A program made the position numbers and the translations under genes. 64,000 nt of DNA. It comes from Dermabacteraceae bacterium TAE3-ERU27 (GTDB lineage Bacteria > Actinomycetota > Actinomycetes > Actinomycetales > Dermabacteraceae). Below are positions 51,018 to 59,281 of the stretch, piece after piece; the stretch's first letter is position 1; the number at the start of each line of letters is the position of its first letter. Location: assembly GCA_019218415.1 (NCBI GenBank), contig JAHUUL010000001.1:1-64000 (forward strand). The letters are read 5' to 3'. The notes under the pieces were generated by a model. The model was not told where the DNA came from and ran no database searches. It worked only from the letters and a program-made list of their open reading frames with translations.

Positions 51018-52619
51018 TCAGTCCCAGGAGGCCAGGAGGGACACCAGGTGAGAATCGTCCGCCTCTTGCCGCGCAAGCCAGCCGATCTCGTGCGTCACCA
51101 GCTCGCGCGCCTTTTCCACCTGCCCGCTTTCGGCCAGCATGCAGGCGTAATCTACGCTCAGGCGGTGCCTGTGGCCGTCCTCGCCCAGGGCGTCCCAGCC
51201 CCGTATCGCAGCCCTGGCGAAGCGCTGCGCCGCGCGCATGTCGCCGTTCATCGCTAACAGGGTGGCGTAGCGATCGTCCAGGTAGACCGCCCAAAATCGG
51301 GCCCTTTCCCCCATCGCCGTCGGTGCGCGTTCGATGGTGCGACGGGTGTGGGAAACCAGCGTCGCCAGCCGCTCGCGCGAGGGCAGGCCCGAACCGTCCA
51401 CCGGAGAGGGGATGCGCGGGGCATCATGCAACGCCGCGCCCTCGCAGATAACCAGCATCACCAGGGACTCGACCGCGTACTCCCAGCCCGCCCAGGCGTG
51501 TTCGAGGGATTTCTCCACGCGGCGCACCACGGTGCGGCAGGTGGCCGCGCAGCGGTCCGGCAGGGACATATCGAGGAACAGCCGCGCGGCCTGCACGCGC
51601 GCGTGCAGCTCGGCGCGGTGGAAGTCGCTGCCGGGAAGGTGGCGCGCGGTATCGGCCGCGGCCAGCAGGAACCGCACCGCGTTACCGCGTCGGCCCAGCT
51701 CCAGGCAGGCGGAGGAAAGCCGCATGCACAGGTTGATGCGCATTTCCCCGGAAAGTTCATCGGCCAGATCGCGCATCGCCGTGATCGCGGCATCCAGGTG
51801 ATCCGGCATTTCGGCGGCCGTCAGCGCATCGAGCAGCTGCACCGACAGTTCTGTGCGCAGCTCCAGCCCTGCGAACGACTGTGCCCCCAGCAGCGCCAGG
51901 CAGGCATGCCGCACCGCCGCGTAGGGTTCCGTATCGATCATGGCCGACATCATCGCTTCGTGCCCAAAGGCGCGTTCCAGCGAGGTCAGGTCACGGCGGG
52001 CCAGCACCAGATCTGCGGTGGAGAGCGCCTCGCCCGAGATCTCGTCCCCCATCGGTTCGTCCAGCAGAGCCATCATGTGGCGCACCGCGAGCAACCTAGG
52101 CAACGGCCCCAGCAGCCGTTTTTCGCACTCGGGCAGGGCCGCCAGGCCAGCCTCGATCTCCCGCAAATCTTCGCTGCCGCGCGCCCGCAGCACCAGGGCG
52201 CACGGCCCCTCGTCGGCCACCCCCTCGCGCAGGTCGCATTCGACGCTCGCCTGCTCCGCATAACCGTGCTGCACCAGAAAGTCTTCCAGCGAACCCAGCG
52301 GCAGCAGACCCGCGCCCACCGCGGCGCGAACCACCTCGCTCGCCGCGTAGATTTCGTCCTTGGGAGCCTCTTCGGAAAGCGTCCGCGCGGCGGGCAACCA
52401 TTCGGCGGCGAGCCGTTTCACCATCGCTTCCTGCTCCATCACCTCACACGCGGCAAGGCGCTGCGCGGCAGCCACCAGGTTTTCCGGCGGTTTGGGGGCG
52501 TTGCGGGGAGAAAGCAGGCGTCCGATCTCCGCGGGAGTCGGCAAATGCTGCGCGGTGACCGCGCCACTGCCGTCAAAACGGGGTAGCTCAAACGCCTGGG
52601 TGATCGTCACAGCAAACAT
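51018..52619 (-). CDS. Helical-repeat (TPR-like) protein of unknown function
   Basis: The 533-residue soluble protein is almost wholly alpha-helical, with TPR-like pairs such as AHACLALLGA, MRLSSACLELGRRGNAVRFLLAA and DMRAAQRFARAAIRGWDALG toward the C-terminus. No DNA-binding or catalytic motif is seen. The first 40 residues (MFAVTITQAFELPRF...) look like a separate N-terminal segment. ATG 52619 is preferred over a frame that reaches 52664. It is divergent from a MATE exporter with 107 bases between. The tetratricopeptide-like part resembles the C-termini of regulators without their HTH. No function is claimed. Confidence 0.7.
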   Translation of the reverse strand: MFAVTITQAFELPRFDGSGAVTAQHLPTPAEIGRLLSPRNAPKPPENLVAAAQRLAACEVMEQEAMVKRLAAEWLPAARTLSEEAPKDEIYAASEVVRAAVGAGLLPLGSLEDFLVQHGYAEQASVECDLREGVADEGPCALVLRARGSEDLREIEAGLAALPECEKRLLGPLPRLLAVRHMMALLDEPMGDEISGEALSTADLVLARRDLTSLERAFGHEAMMSAMIDTEPYAAVRHACLALLGAQSFAGLELRTELSVQLLDALTAAEMPDHLDAAITAMRDLADELSGEMRINLCMRLSSACLELGRRGNAVRFLLAAADTARHLPGSDFHRAELHARVQAARLFLDMSLPDRCAATCRTVVRRVEKSLEHAWAGWEYAVESLVMLVICEGAALHDAPRIPSPVDGSGLPSRERLATLVSHTRRTIERAPTAMGERARFWAVYLDDRYATLLAMNGDMRAAQRFARAAIRGWDALGEDGHRHRLSVDYACMLAESGQVEKARELVTHEIGWLARQEADDSHLVSLLASWD

Positions 52620-52726
52620 TTTATGTCCCGTACCCGAAAGCCGCCTTAACGAATACCGTGTCATATGCCGCGTTACCTGTGCGGCCGCGGGGTTGCCCGC
52701 CGCCTGCTCGCGCGAAACAATAACGC

Positions 52727-54049
52727 GTGCCCAACCAGAACCCGAACCGTGAAATTCTGCGCCTGGCCGTTCCCGCCCTCGGGGCGCTGATCGCAGAGCC
52801 GCTGTTCCTGCTGGCGGATACCGCCATCGTCGGCCACGTCTCCACCCCGGCGCTCGCGGGGCTAGCCCTGGCCTCCACGGTGCTTTCCACCGTGGTCGGA
52901 CTGTCGGTGTTCCTCGCCTACTCCACCACCGCCGCCGTCTCCCGCGCCCTCGGGGCCGGGGAAACCCGCCTGGGGCTTTCGCGCGGGATGGACTCTGTCT
53001 GGCTGTCCCTGCTGATCGGCTCCCTGTGCGCCCTGGCGTGCGGTTTGGGTGCCGACGTCATCATCGGCTGGTTCGGGGCCGGGCCGGAAGTTAAGGCCGA
53101 AGCCGTCACCTACCTGCGGGTGTCCGCTCTGGGGCTGCCCGCCATGCTGCTGGTGCTGGCGGCCACGGGGCTGGTGCGCGGTATGCAGGACACGCTGACT
53201 CCCCTGCTCGTCTCGGTCATCGGCGCGGCGCTAAACGTGCCCCTGAACTATCTCTTGGTTTTCCCCGCAGGTCTGGGCATAGCGGGCAGCGCCATCGGCA
53301 CCGTGCTGGTGCAGTGGGGCATGGCTCTTACCCTCGGCTTTATCGTGGTGCGGGCCGCCCGACGGGCGGGGGCAAGGCTCAGGCCCCACCTGGAGCATTT
53401 AACGTCGGCCTGGCGCGAATCAGTGCCGTTGCTGGTGCGCACGATAAGCCTGCGCGTAGTGCTGATCACCATGTCCGTGGTGGCGCTGCGCCTGGGTAGT
53501 GTGGAGCTGGCGGCGCACCAGGTAGCAATGAGCGTGTTTAATCTTTTCGCCCTGGCCCTGGATTCCCTGGCGATAGCCGGGCAGGCGCTGACCGGAAAGT
53601 TCCTCGGCGCGGGCAACGCGGCAGCGGTGCGGCGCACCACGAACCGGCTCATGCTGTGGGGTATCGGCGGTGGCGTAATCACCGCTCTGGTTCTGCTCGC
53701 CGCGAGCTTCGCCCTGCCGGGTTTGTTCAGCCCCGACCGTCCCGTGCAGGAGGCCCTGCTGCCGGTGCTGCTGGTACTCGTGATGGCCCAGCCCCTCGCA
53801 GGCTTTGTGTTTGTGCTCGATGGGGTGCTGATGGGGGCCGGAGACGCCCCCTTCCTGGCGCGCGCCAGCGCCCTCACCATGATCGTTTTTATGCCGGGAG
53901 CACTCGCCCTCGTCTGCGGCGGGGCAAGCGGCACCAGCGGGCTGATCTGGCTGTGGATCGCCTACAGCGCCCTCTTCCTCGGCACCCGCGCCCTCACGCT
54001 CGGCTACCGCGCGCGGGGCGACGCCTGGATGCGACTGGGGCAGGTTTAA
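52727..54049 (+). CDS. MATE-family efflux transporter (DinF-like)
   Basis: The 440-residue protein has twelve membrane helices in two MATE halves. ILRLAVPALGALIAEPLFLLADTAIVGHVST is the N-terminal signature and PLLVRTISLRVVLITMS starts the second half; the helix with AAHQVAMSVFNLFALALDSLAIAGQALTGKFLG is characteristic of DinF/NorM proteins. It exports organic cations or toxic compounds with H+ or Na+. The GTG at 52727 has AACAAT 5 nt upstream and no ribosome site. Its stop is one base from the convergent glycosyltransferase gene. Confidence 0.9.
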   Translation: MPNQNPNREILRLAVPALGALIAEPLFLLADTAIVGHVSTPALAGLALASTVLSTVVGLSVFLAYSTTAAVSRALGAGETRLGLSRGMDSVWLSLLIGSLCALACGLGADVIIGWFGAGPEVKAEAVTYLRVSALGLPAMLLVLAATGLVRGMQDTLTPLLVSVIGAALNVPLNYLLVFPAGLGIAGSAIGTVLVQWGMALTLGFIVVRAARRAGARLRPHLEHLTSAWRESVPLLVRTISLRVVLITMSVVALRLGSVELAAHQVAMSVFNLFALALDSLAIAGQALTGKFLGAGNAAAVRRTTNRLMLWGIGGGVITALVLLAASFALPGLFSPDRPVQEALLPVLLVLVMAQPLAGFVFVLDGVLMGAGDAPFLARASALTMIVFMPGALALVCGGASGTSGLIWLWIAYSALFLGTRALTLGYRARGDAWMRLGQV

Positions 54050-55030
54050 CTAGTCCTCCCGCTGGGCGGAATCGATGACGGCCTGCACGTCGTCCCAGGA
54101 CTTCATCGATTTAATGTCGAAGGGGAACAACTTTCCCTCTGGCTGCCAAACCATATTTGGCATCAAAGTACCCTCAACTATTTTATTCCACGCGTCCACG
54201 CCTTGCTCTAACCCCAGGTCACCATAAGCTCGCCAATGAACGCCTTCATCCTCAGGTACGCTTGCAGCTTCGAGAGCCGCTGCTCCTTGTACCAATTTTC
54301 TAGTAAGTTGCTCGGGGCTGCGCCAAGGGATATGAAGTATACGAATGTCCACCCCTTCAGAACCAGGCCTAATAACCCAATGATTACCAGCACAGACACG
54401 AAGCAGGGGGAAAGGCTTAAAAGCGACTTTCCTATGCACACTTTCTAAAGTTCGAAACGCAGTGACATCCACCCCCCACCGATCCCCAGCAAGGGACATT
54501 GGATACAAGTTAGCAACTTTCGCCCGCTGAATAGGAAACCTGGACTTCTTCAAGCTTTCCGCTAGGGGGCTGTGCGCCCCAAACCATAGCTCATCTGCAT
54601 CGAAGGGAATGATCCACCTCGCACCAAGGCTAGTCACAAGCCTGGACAAAAAAGTTATTTTCTCAGCCTGCTCATGCGCAAATAGGGAATCCTCTCCGAG
54701 GAAAACTTTTCCTGTATGGAAAAAAGATTTTACAACATCGGCGCTGTTATCTGTCGACCCATTATCCATGACAAGTATCGCATCCACCCCTTGAGAAAGC
54801 AGGTTCTGGATCGACAGCCCAATCACATCGGCTTCGTTTTTTATTACGGAAATAGCCCACACCCCTCCCTTAACCCTCGGCAAATCAGGTATATGCATGC
54901 ACTTTTTTACATCCCTAGCGACACTCCTATTTTCAAAATCAAGACTCAGCACTCGAAGGCTCAACTTAAGCCCAGAAGCAACTAGCTGCAAAAAAGACTT
55001 TCCCTGAGAGTCATGTATTTTTTTTGGCAC
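54050..55030 (-). CDS. GT2-like glycosyltransferase (low GC)
   Basis: The 326-residue protein belongs to the glycosyl transferase 2-4 type: WAISVIKNEADVIGLSIQNLLSQGVDAILVMDNGSTDNSADV is a typical nucleotide-sugar domain, and IIPFDADELWFG holds the metal-binding acidic motif. No membrane helix is present. The GTG start at 55030 has TAATAT 6 nt upstream. Base composition is clearly lower in GC than the genes before it, which suggests recent acquisition as part of a surface-glycan locus. It probably modifies a polysaccharide. Confidence 0.82.
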   Translation of the reverse strand: MPKKIHDSQGKSFLQLVASGLKLSLRVLSLDFENRSVARDVKKCMHIPDLPRVKGGVWAISVIKNEADVIGLSIQNLLSQGVDAILVMDNGSTDNSADVVKSFFHTGKVFLGEDSLFAHEQAEKITFLSRLVTSLGARWIIPFDADELWFGAHSPLAESLKKSRFPIQRAKVANLYPMSLAGDRWGVDVTAFRTLESVHRKVAFKPFPLLRVCAGNHWVIRPGSEGVDIRILHIPWRSPEQLTRKLVQGAAALEAASVPEDEGVHWRAYGDLGLEQGVDAWNKIVEGTLMPNMVWQPEGKLFPFDIKSMKSWDDVQAVIDSAQRED

Positions 55031-55036
55031 AGCATG

Positions 55037-55042
55037 ATATTA
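55037..55042 (-). promoter_or_regulatory. Putative -10 box of the low-GC glycosyltransferase
   Basis: TAATAT reading leftward, 6 nt before the GTG at 55030. Confidence 0.55.
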
Positions 55043-55085
55043 TGTGCAGAAGCTTTTGTTTGCAACACTAAGCAGAGAGACTCTT

Positions 55086-55631
55086 ATGTGTTTTAAGATT
55101 CTTGCAGTATGCACAGGCAATGTTTGCCGCTCCCCTTTCGCGCACCTGCTGCTAGAAAAAAAACTCAGTGGTGTCCCCGGCGTGAAAGTTTCTTCTGCCG
55201 GCACCCTCGCCCTGGTGGGCCAGGGGGTAAACGAAATCATGCTGCCGGAATGCGCACGCTACGGGCTGGACCCAAGCGCCTTCCGTGCACGTAAGTTCAG
55301 TGCCCGAATAGGCAAAGAGGCCGACCTGATTCTTACCGCCACCTGGGAACAGCGGCAGCGCATTTTGGAAGACTGCCCCGAATACGCAGCAAAGCTCGGG
55401 GTCATCACGGGCGCCCAGTCCCTACCCGAAGCCGAACCATTCTCCCTGGCAAGCATGCGCGACTGGGTAAGAAGCCAAAAACAGCGCAGCGTCAGCGACG
55501 TCCCAGACCCCTACCAGAAGGGACCGGAAGTAGCCAAAGAGGCTGCGCACATAATCGACGAGAACCTGACCCTACTAGTGCAGTGGCTTACCGCACCGGG
55601 AAACGGCGGGCGCCGCAGACGCAGTTCCTAG
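55086..55631 (+). CDS. Low-molecular-weight protein-tyrosine phosphatase
   Basis: The 181-residue enzyme has Cys9-x5-Arg15-Ser (CTGNVCRSP) in the P-loop and a DPY general-acid motif near the C-terminus (DVPDPYQKGP). LMW-PTPs in surface-polysaccharide loci (Wzb-like) dephosphorylate the BY-kinase that controls chain length. No BY-kinase is visible in this window. ATG 55086 is preceded by GAGAGA. A longer frame to 55044 has no support. Its stop shares CTAG with the HprK-like gene on the other strand. Confidence 0.92.
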   Translation: MCFKILAVCTGNVCRSPFAHLLLEKKLSGVPGVKVSSAGTLALVGQGVNEIMLPECARYGLDPSAFRARKFSARIGKEADLILTATWEQRQRILEDCPEYAAKLGVITGAQSLPEAEPFSLASMRDWVRSQKQRSVSDVPDPYQKGPEVAKEAAHIIDENLTLLVQWLTAPGNGGRRRRSS

Positions 55632-56701
55632 CCTCGCAGCAGCTCGTTTTCGCGCAGGCGCTCGCAAGCCTGCGCGACCAATGCGGAAGCCTCCGGGTGC
55701 GGCCCGATCAACTCCACCACCTTCTTCTCCAATTCCGGCAGGGACGCCGCCCTGGAGGGATCAAGCAGGCTCCAAACTAGCCCGGTGAGCATATCCAACC
55801 TGTACACCATGTTGTCGGCCAAAATCACCAGGCAGTCATCGGTTTCCAGGACATCCTGCACCGGGGAGGCCAGCAGGTTTCCCTGAGACAGATCTAGCAT
55901 CGCTGAATCGTAAGGCGCAGTCTCCACGCGGTCCCAGTTTTTTTCGCGGGGAGCCTGCGCAACCGCCATTATGCGCTCGTAGCAGTCCGAAAATTCTTCG
56001 TAGTGCACAACGGTAAGCCCGCCCACGGCGTCTAGCACGCTAGCAAGCTTTGCTAGCCCGCCACCCGGCATATCGGAAAGACCCGATGTCATGGGGGCGA
56101 CCATTCCCAGGCTCTCGCTTACCCCCGGGTGTTCCAAGCGAATATCGCTCTTATCGCGCACCAGCTGCACTATCTTGCCAAGCGGAACCGGCCCGTCACT
56201 CGGGCTCATATCCAGCTCTGCAACGGAGAGATCTACCTTGACCCGGGGAGATTCAGAAACCACCCGCGAAAGCGGTTTCGGATACGGGTAAACCAGCAGT
56301 GTATCCGTATCTATATAAACCGTTTCGTCGGTTATATAACGTCCCCCCGGCTGCTGTGCGCAATAGACGGAAGCAGTCGACTTCCCCGTGCCTGACGGTG
56401 CAACAAACACTACTGCACGGCCAGCCAACTCCACGGCGGAAGCGTGCAGCATCAGGAAAGAACCGCCTCTGTGATGCTCAATCAGCTCACGCGTTACCAG
56501 ACAAGACACGGCATAGGCAGCCTCGGCTTCACTCCGCCCGGCAATCACCTGTTCAGGAATATCCACGGTGACAGCGGGTTCAGAAGAAAGACCCGACTCA
56601 CTTACGTGTGCCCATAAAGAGGCGAGCAGCTCCGCCACAGCTTCATTTTCAATCCGGATGGCCACGGGAGTGTCCACTACACGGATACGCAGGATCTTCA
56701 T
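55628..56701 (-). CDS. HprK-like kinase fused to a PqqD-like domain
   Basis: In this 357-residue protein, residues about 80-280 are an HPr-kinase-like P-loop ATPase: Walker A APSGTGKST (101-109), DETVYID (125-131) and YPKPLS (140-145) recall the HprK-related kinases of RiPP and EPS systems. Residues about 285-355 (DDCLVILADNMVYRLDMLTGLVWSLLDPS) look like a PqqD-type peptide-binding module. HprK relatives phosphorylate a serine in a partner protein or peptide. Here the target is unknown. The start overlaps the upstream gene as ATGA. No HPr gene or precursor peptide is visible nearby. It lies last in the manA-pqqD-mauE/trx-hprK operon. Confidence 0.8.
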   Translation of the reverse strand: MKILRIRVVDTPVAIRIENEAVAELLASLWAHVSESGLSSEPAVTVDIPEQVIAGRSEAEAAYAVSCLVTRELIEHHRGGSFLMLHASAVELAGRAVVFVAPSGTGKSTASVYCAQQPGGRYITDETVYIDTDTLLVYPYPKPLSRVVSESPRVKVDLSVAELDMSPSDGPVPLGKIVQLVRDKSDIRLEHPGVSESLGMVAPMTSGLSDMPGGGLAKLASVLDAVGGLTVVHYEEFSDCYERIMAVAQAPREKNWDRVETAPYDSAMLDLSQGNLLASPVQDVLETDDCLVILADNMVYRLDMLTGLVWSLLDPSRAASLPELEKKVVELIGPHPEASALVAQACERLRENELLRG

Positions 56702-57723
56702 CCGCGATCTCCCTCCCCGTCAACCACAGGAATATCCATTCCGCGCAGTTCCGCCTCGATGTCGGCAACCAGATTCATCACGCCGGACACGCCCGGCGTC
56801 GGGCCTGCCGCGAGCATGCCGTCCGCGCCCAACAAGATTGCGGTGGGAACACTCGTCACGCGCAGGGTCGGTAGCACCAGACGATCCACGTCCTGCAGGC
56901 CGTGCGGCCCCCATTCTGGACGCCGCTCCAGAAACTCGCTCGGTTCCAGGGAAGAAATAAAGGAGACGTCCACCTGCGGCAGGCGCTTCCTGATCTCCGG
57001 GATTCGTTCACCGATTTTTATACAGCCTGCGCAAGACGGAGAAAGCGCCAACAGCAGCTGCGGTCGCTTGCTTGAGAGCTCAACCAGGTCGGTCACGGTG
57101 CCGTCGGCCTTCTTCACCCGCAGCGGCGGAGTGAAGGTGCGGACGTAGGGTAAAAGTCCATCGTCCTCAACTTCATCCGCGTAGGGCAGCTGAACCTGCG
57201 TCACTTCTTTAACAGTTTCCGGGGTGCGCAAGGCGCTAAACCAGCCGGTGCCGAACGCAAGTATGGCAGCCAGCACGGCTGCCGGATTGCTAAACCAGAG
57301 GGCAGGTGGTTCGTTCACCGCAGTACCCCAGAAAGCACAGACCGCCAGGATCAATAGCAGCAGGTTTCGGATAACCGTGCCCAGGGTGATGACGGTGGTT
57401 TCCGCACTGCCGAAGCAAGCGCAGGTAACTTCTTCCGGCATCAGATATGAGCGGGCTACGAAGAACAGATAAACAAGAGTCAGTAGAACCGCCGCGAGCG
57501 CGACCGGCAGTCGCACCAGGCCGGGTAAGGCCACCAGACCAATCGCTATCGCTATTTCCACGAAAGGATGCACGCTGCGCAGAAAACGCACGTTAAATAG
57601 CGCAGGAACCCGGAACTGGCTCCACTCACGAGCCACGTCGGCATCCTTGTCCTGCAGCTTTCCCGCAGCAGCGATCAGCAGAACAAGCGCTAGAACAACG
57701 GCGGAAACCTGAGTAAGTATCAC
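56698..57723 (-). CDS. MauE-like membrane protein fused to a thioredoxin-like domain
   Basis: The 341-residue protein begins with a MauE/DoxX-type four- or five-helix domain (about 1-165) with the redox pair Cys101-Ala-Cys103 (TCACFG) and ends in a thioredoxin-fold domain (about 195-325) with Cys231-x-x-Cys234 (SPSCAGCIKIG). Normally MauE and a thioredoxin-like MauD are separate proteins; here they are joined, so electrons could pass from the membrane Cys pair to the CxxC domain on the outer face. The GTG start lies 4 bases after the PqqD-like stop. It is probably a disulfide or thiol carrier for a secreted substrate. Confidence 0.85.
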   Translation of the reverse strand: MILTQVSAVVLALVLLIAAAGKLQDKDADVAREWSQFRVPALFNVRFLRSVHPFVEIAIAIGLVALPGLVRLPVALAAVLLTLVYLFFVARSYLMPEEVTCACFGSAETTVITLGTVIRNLLLLILAVCAFWGTAVNEPPALWFSNPAAVLAAILAFGTGWFSALRTPETVKEVTQVQLPYADEVEDDGLLPYVRTFTPPLRVKKADGTVTDLVELSSKRPQLLLALSPSCAGCIKIGERIPEIRKRLPQVDVSFISSLEPSEFLERRPEWGPHGLQDVDRLVLPTLRVTSVPTAILLGADGMLAAGPTPGVSGVMNLVADIEAELRGMDIPVVDGEGDRG

Positions 57724-57727
57724 TTTT

Positions 57728-58030
57728 TCATTCTACTTTCCCGGCAGAAATCTCATCTGTCACTACGGCACCCAACTCACGCAGCACCTCTAGCTCGCGC
57801 AGCAGTATTGCTCTAGCGTCGGCCGGTGCCTCCGGGGCGTCAGCCAGGATCCGATCCAGCAGGGAATCCACGCTTAACCACTCGTTGCGGGTATCGCGTA
57901 GCGTCTCAAGCCAAAGCACCCCCGGCCCCTGCACGCGAAAAGCCGGACCGGAGGGCAACATCCCAAAGGCGTAGCCCTCCCCGTCCTCGGCGTAGGTAGC
58001 TAACTCAGCTAACCGCACACGGACCGTCAT
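57728..58030 (-). CDS. PqqD-like protein (small)
   Basis: The 100-residue protein has the PqqD pattern of a beta-hairpin start (GYAFGMLPSGPAFRVQGPGVLWLETL) followed by helices (SVDSLLDRI, AILLRELEVLRELGAVV). Such proteins are peptide-binding chaperones (RRE fold) in RiPP maturation, or the PqqD_rel_X proteins of the HPr-rel-A system. It starts inside manA's end (ATGA overlap). Here it is found without the usual radical-SAM or cyclase enzymes. Confidence 0.75.
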   Translation of the reverse strand: MTVRVRLAELATYAEDGEGYAFGMLPSGPAFRVQGPGVLWLETLRDTRNEWLSVDSLLDRILADAPEAPADARAILLRELEVLRELGAVVTDEISAGKVE

Positions 58031-59238
58031 GCCACGCTCGCCTGCACCAAACGCCCGCTACCACCGACGGTTACCGAGCCGTCCTCGGTGGAAACCAATA
58101 CCGCTTGTCCAGAACGCAACCGGCGGCGGCCAAGATCGGTCTGTACCATCACTTCCCCGTCCAGCACCAACAAAATACGCGCACCGCTACCGGGGATTCT
58201 TTCGTGCGGCTGGAACATGCCGGGCGAATCGGCCAGGCTGGTCACGGACAGCTCGAAATCGTCAACGGGAACGTAGAAAACCTCGGTCGCGTCAGTCACC
58301 TTTTCCGGCGCGATACGCACGGGCGGAGCCGCTACGCAGCTCACGCAGCGCAGCATTTCCTCGGTATCCACGCGCTTCTTGGTAAGCCCCGCACGCAGCA
58401 CGTTATCGGAATTGGCCATGATCTCTACCCCCAGGCCCGACAGGTAACAGTGCACCGCCCCGGCGGGCACAAACATCGCCTCGCCCGGGTTGAGCGTTAC
58501 CGGGTTAAGCAGCAAAGCAGCCAAAACACCCGTGTCCCCCGGATAGTGCGCATGCAAAGAGCCAACCACCGCATCTATCCGCGGGGACGGAGAATTACCG
58601 GATACCAAACGTTCCGCACAGGCCGCGGCCACCTGCTCCACTACGTTTTGCGCATCAGCCAGGTGTGGGGAGAACAAAGCACGGAAAGCGGCCCGCATCC
58701 CGTTCGCATTCGGTTGTTCGATAAGCAAAGCATGCAGTCTGTCGGTCAGCTCGGTTCCGAGTCCTTCCAGAATCGAAGCCGCACGGCGCGGCGTGCGGAA
58801 GCCGCTGAGTGCCTCAAAGCGGGTCAGTGCGTAAACCATCTCCGGCTTGTGGTTAGCATCGTGGTAGTTCCGGCCGTCCGCGGAAAGCGGCACCCCGGCC
58901 GCTTCTTCGGCATCGAAAGACTCGCGCGCCAGCTCCAAGGAAGGATGTACCTGCAGGGAGAGCGGCTGCGCCGGTGCGATCATCTTCAGCAGGTACGGGA
59001 GGGTGGCTCCAAACCTGCGCAGGGAGGCATCTCCCAAAATCCTGCGCGGGCGATCCGCGATCATACGATCCAGCGGCTGCCAGCCAGAGTCGGTCTCTAC
59101 CTGCGCAGGGGCAATCGGGTGCGCGCCAAACCAAAGCTCAGCGAAGGGAGCACCATCGCTTTCCCTCCCCAAGAACTCGGGAAGCGCGGACGGCGATCCC
59201 CAGGCATAGGACTGGCGCTGTCCCTCAATACTCCACAT
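58027..59238 (-). CDS. manA: Mannose-6-phosphate isomerase, class I
   Basis: The 403-residue zinc enzyme interconverts mannose 6-phosphate and fructose 6-phosphate, leading to GDP-mannose for glycans. SYAWGSPSALPEFLG, AELWFGAHPIAP, LQVHPS and NYHDANHKPEMVYAL carry the metal site (Gln, His, Glu, His). LNPGEAMFVPAGAVHCYLSG completes it. GGAAGGAG precedes the ATG. It is the first gene of the operon that continues into pqqD-like, MauE-thioredoxin and HprK-like genes, tying that module to surface-sugar metabolism. Confidence 0.94.
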   Translation of the reverse strand: MWSIEGQRQSYAWGSPSALPEFLGRESDGAPFAELWFGAHPIAPAQVETDSGWQPLDRMIADRPRRILGDASLRRFGATLPYLLKMIAPAQPLSLQVHPSLELARESFDAEEAAGVPLSADGRNYHDANHKPEMVYALTRFEALSGFRTPRRAASILEGLGTELTDRLHALLIEQPNANGMRAAFRALFSPHLADAQNVVEQVAAACAERLVSGNSPSPRIDAVVGSLHAHYPGDTGVLAALLLNPVTLNPGEAMFVPAGAVHCYLSGLGVEIMANSDNVLRAGLTKKRVDTEEMLRCVSCVAAPPVRIAPEKVTDATEVFYVPVDDFELSVTSLADSPGMFQPHERIPGSGARILLVLDGEVMVQTDLGRRRLRSGQAVLVSTEDGSVTVGGSGRLVQASVA

Positions 59239-59269
59239 GCTTTTTTAGCTCCTTCCGGCGGCACGGCTG

Positions 59270-59275
59270 TACCAT
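59270..59275 (+). promoter_or_regulatory. Putative -10 box of the nucleotidyltransferase gene
   Basis: TACCAT lies 6 nt before the ATG at 59282. Confidence 0.5.
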
Positions 59276-59281
59276 GCCAAC

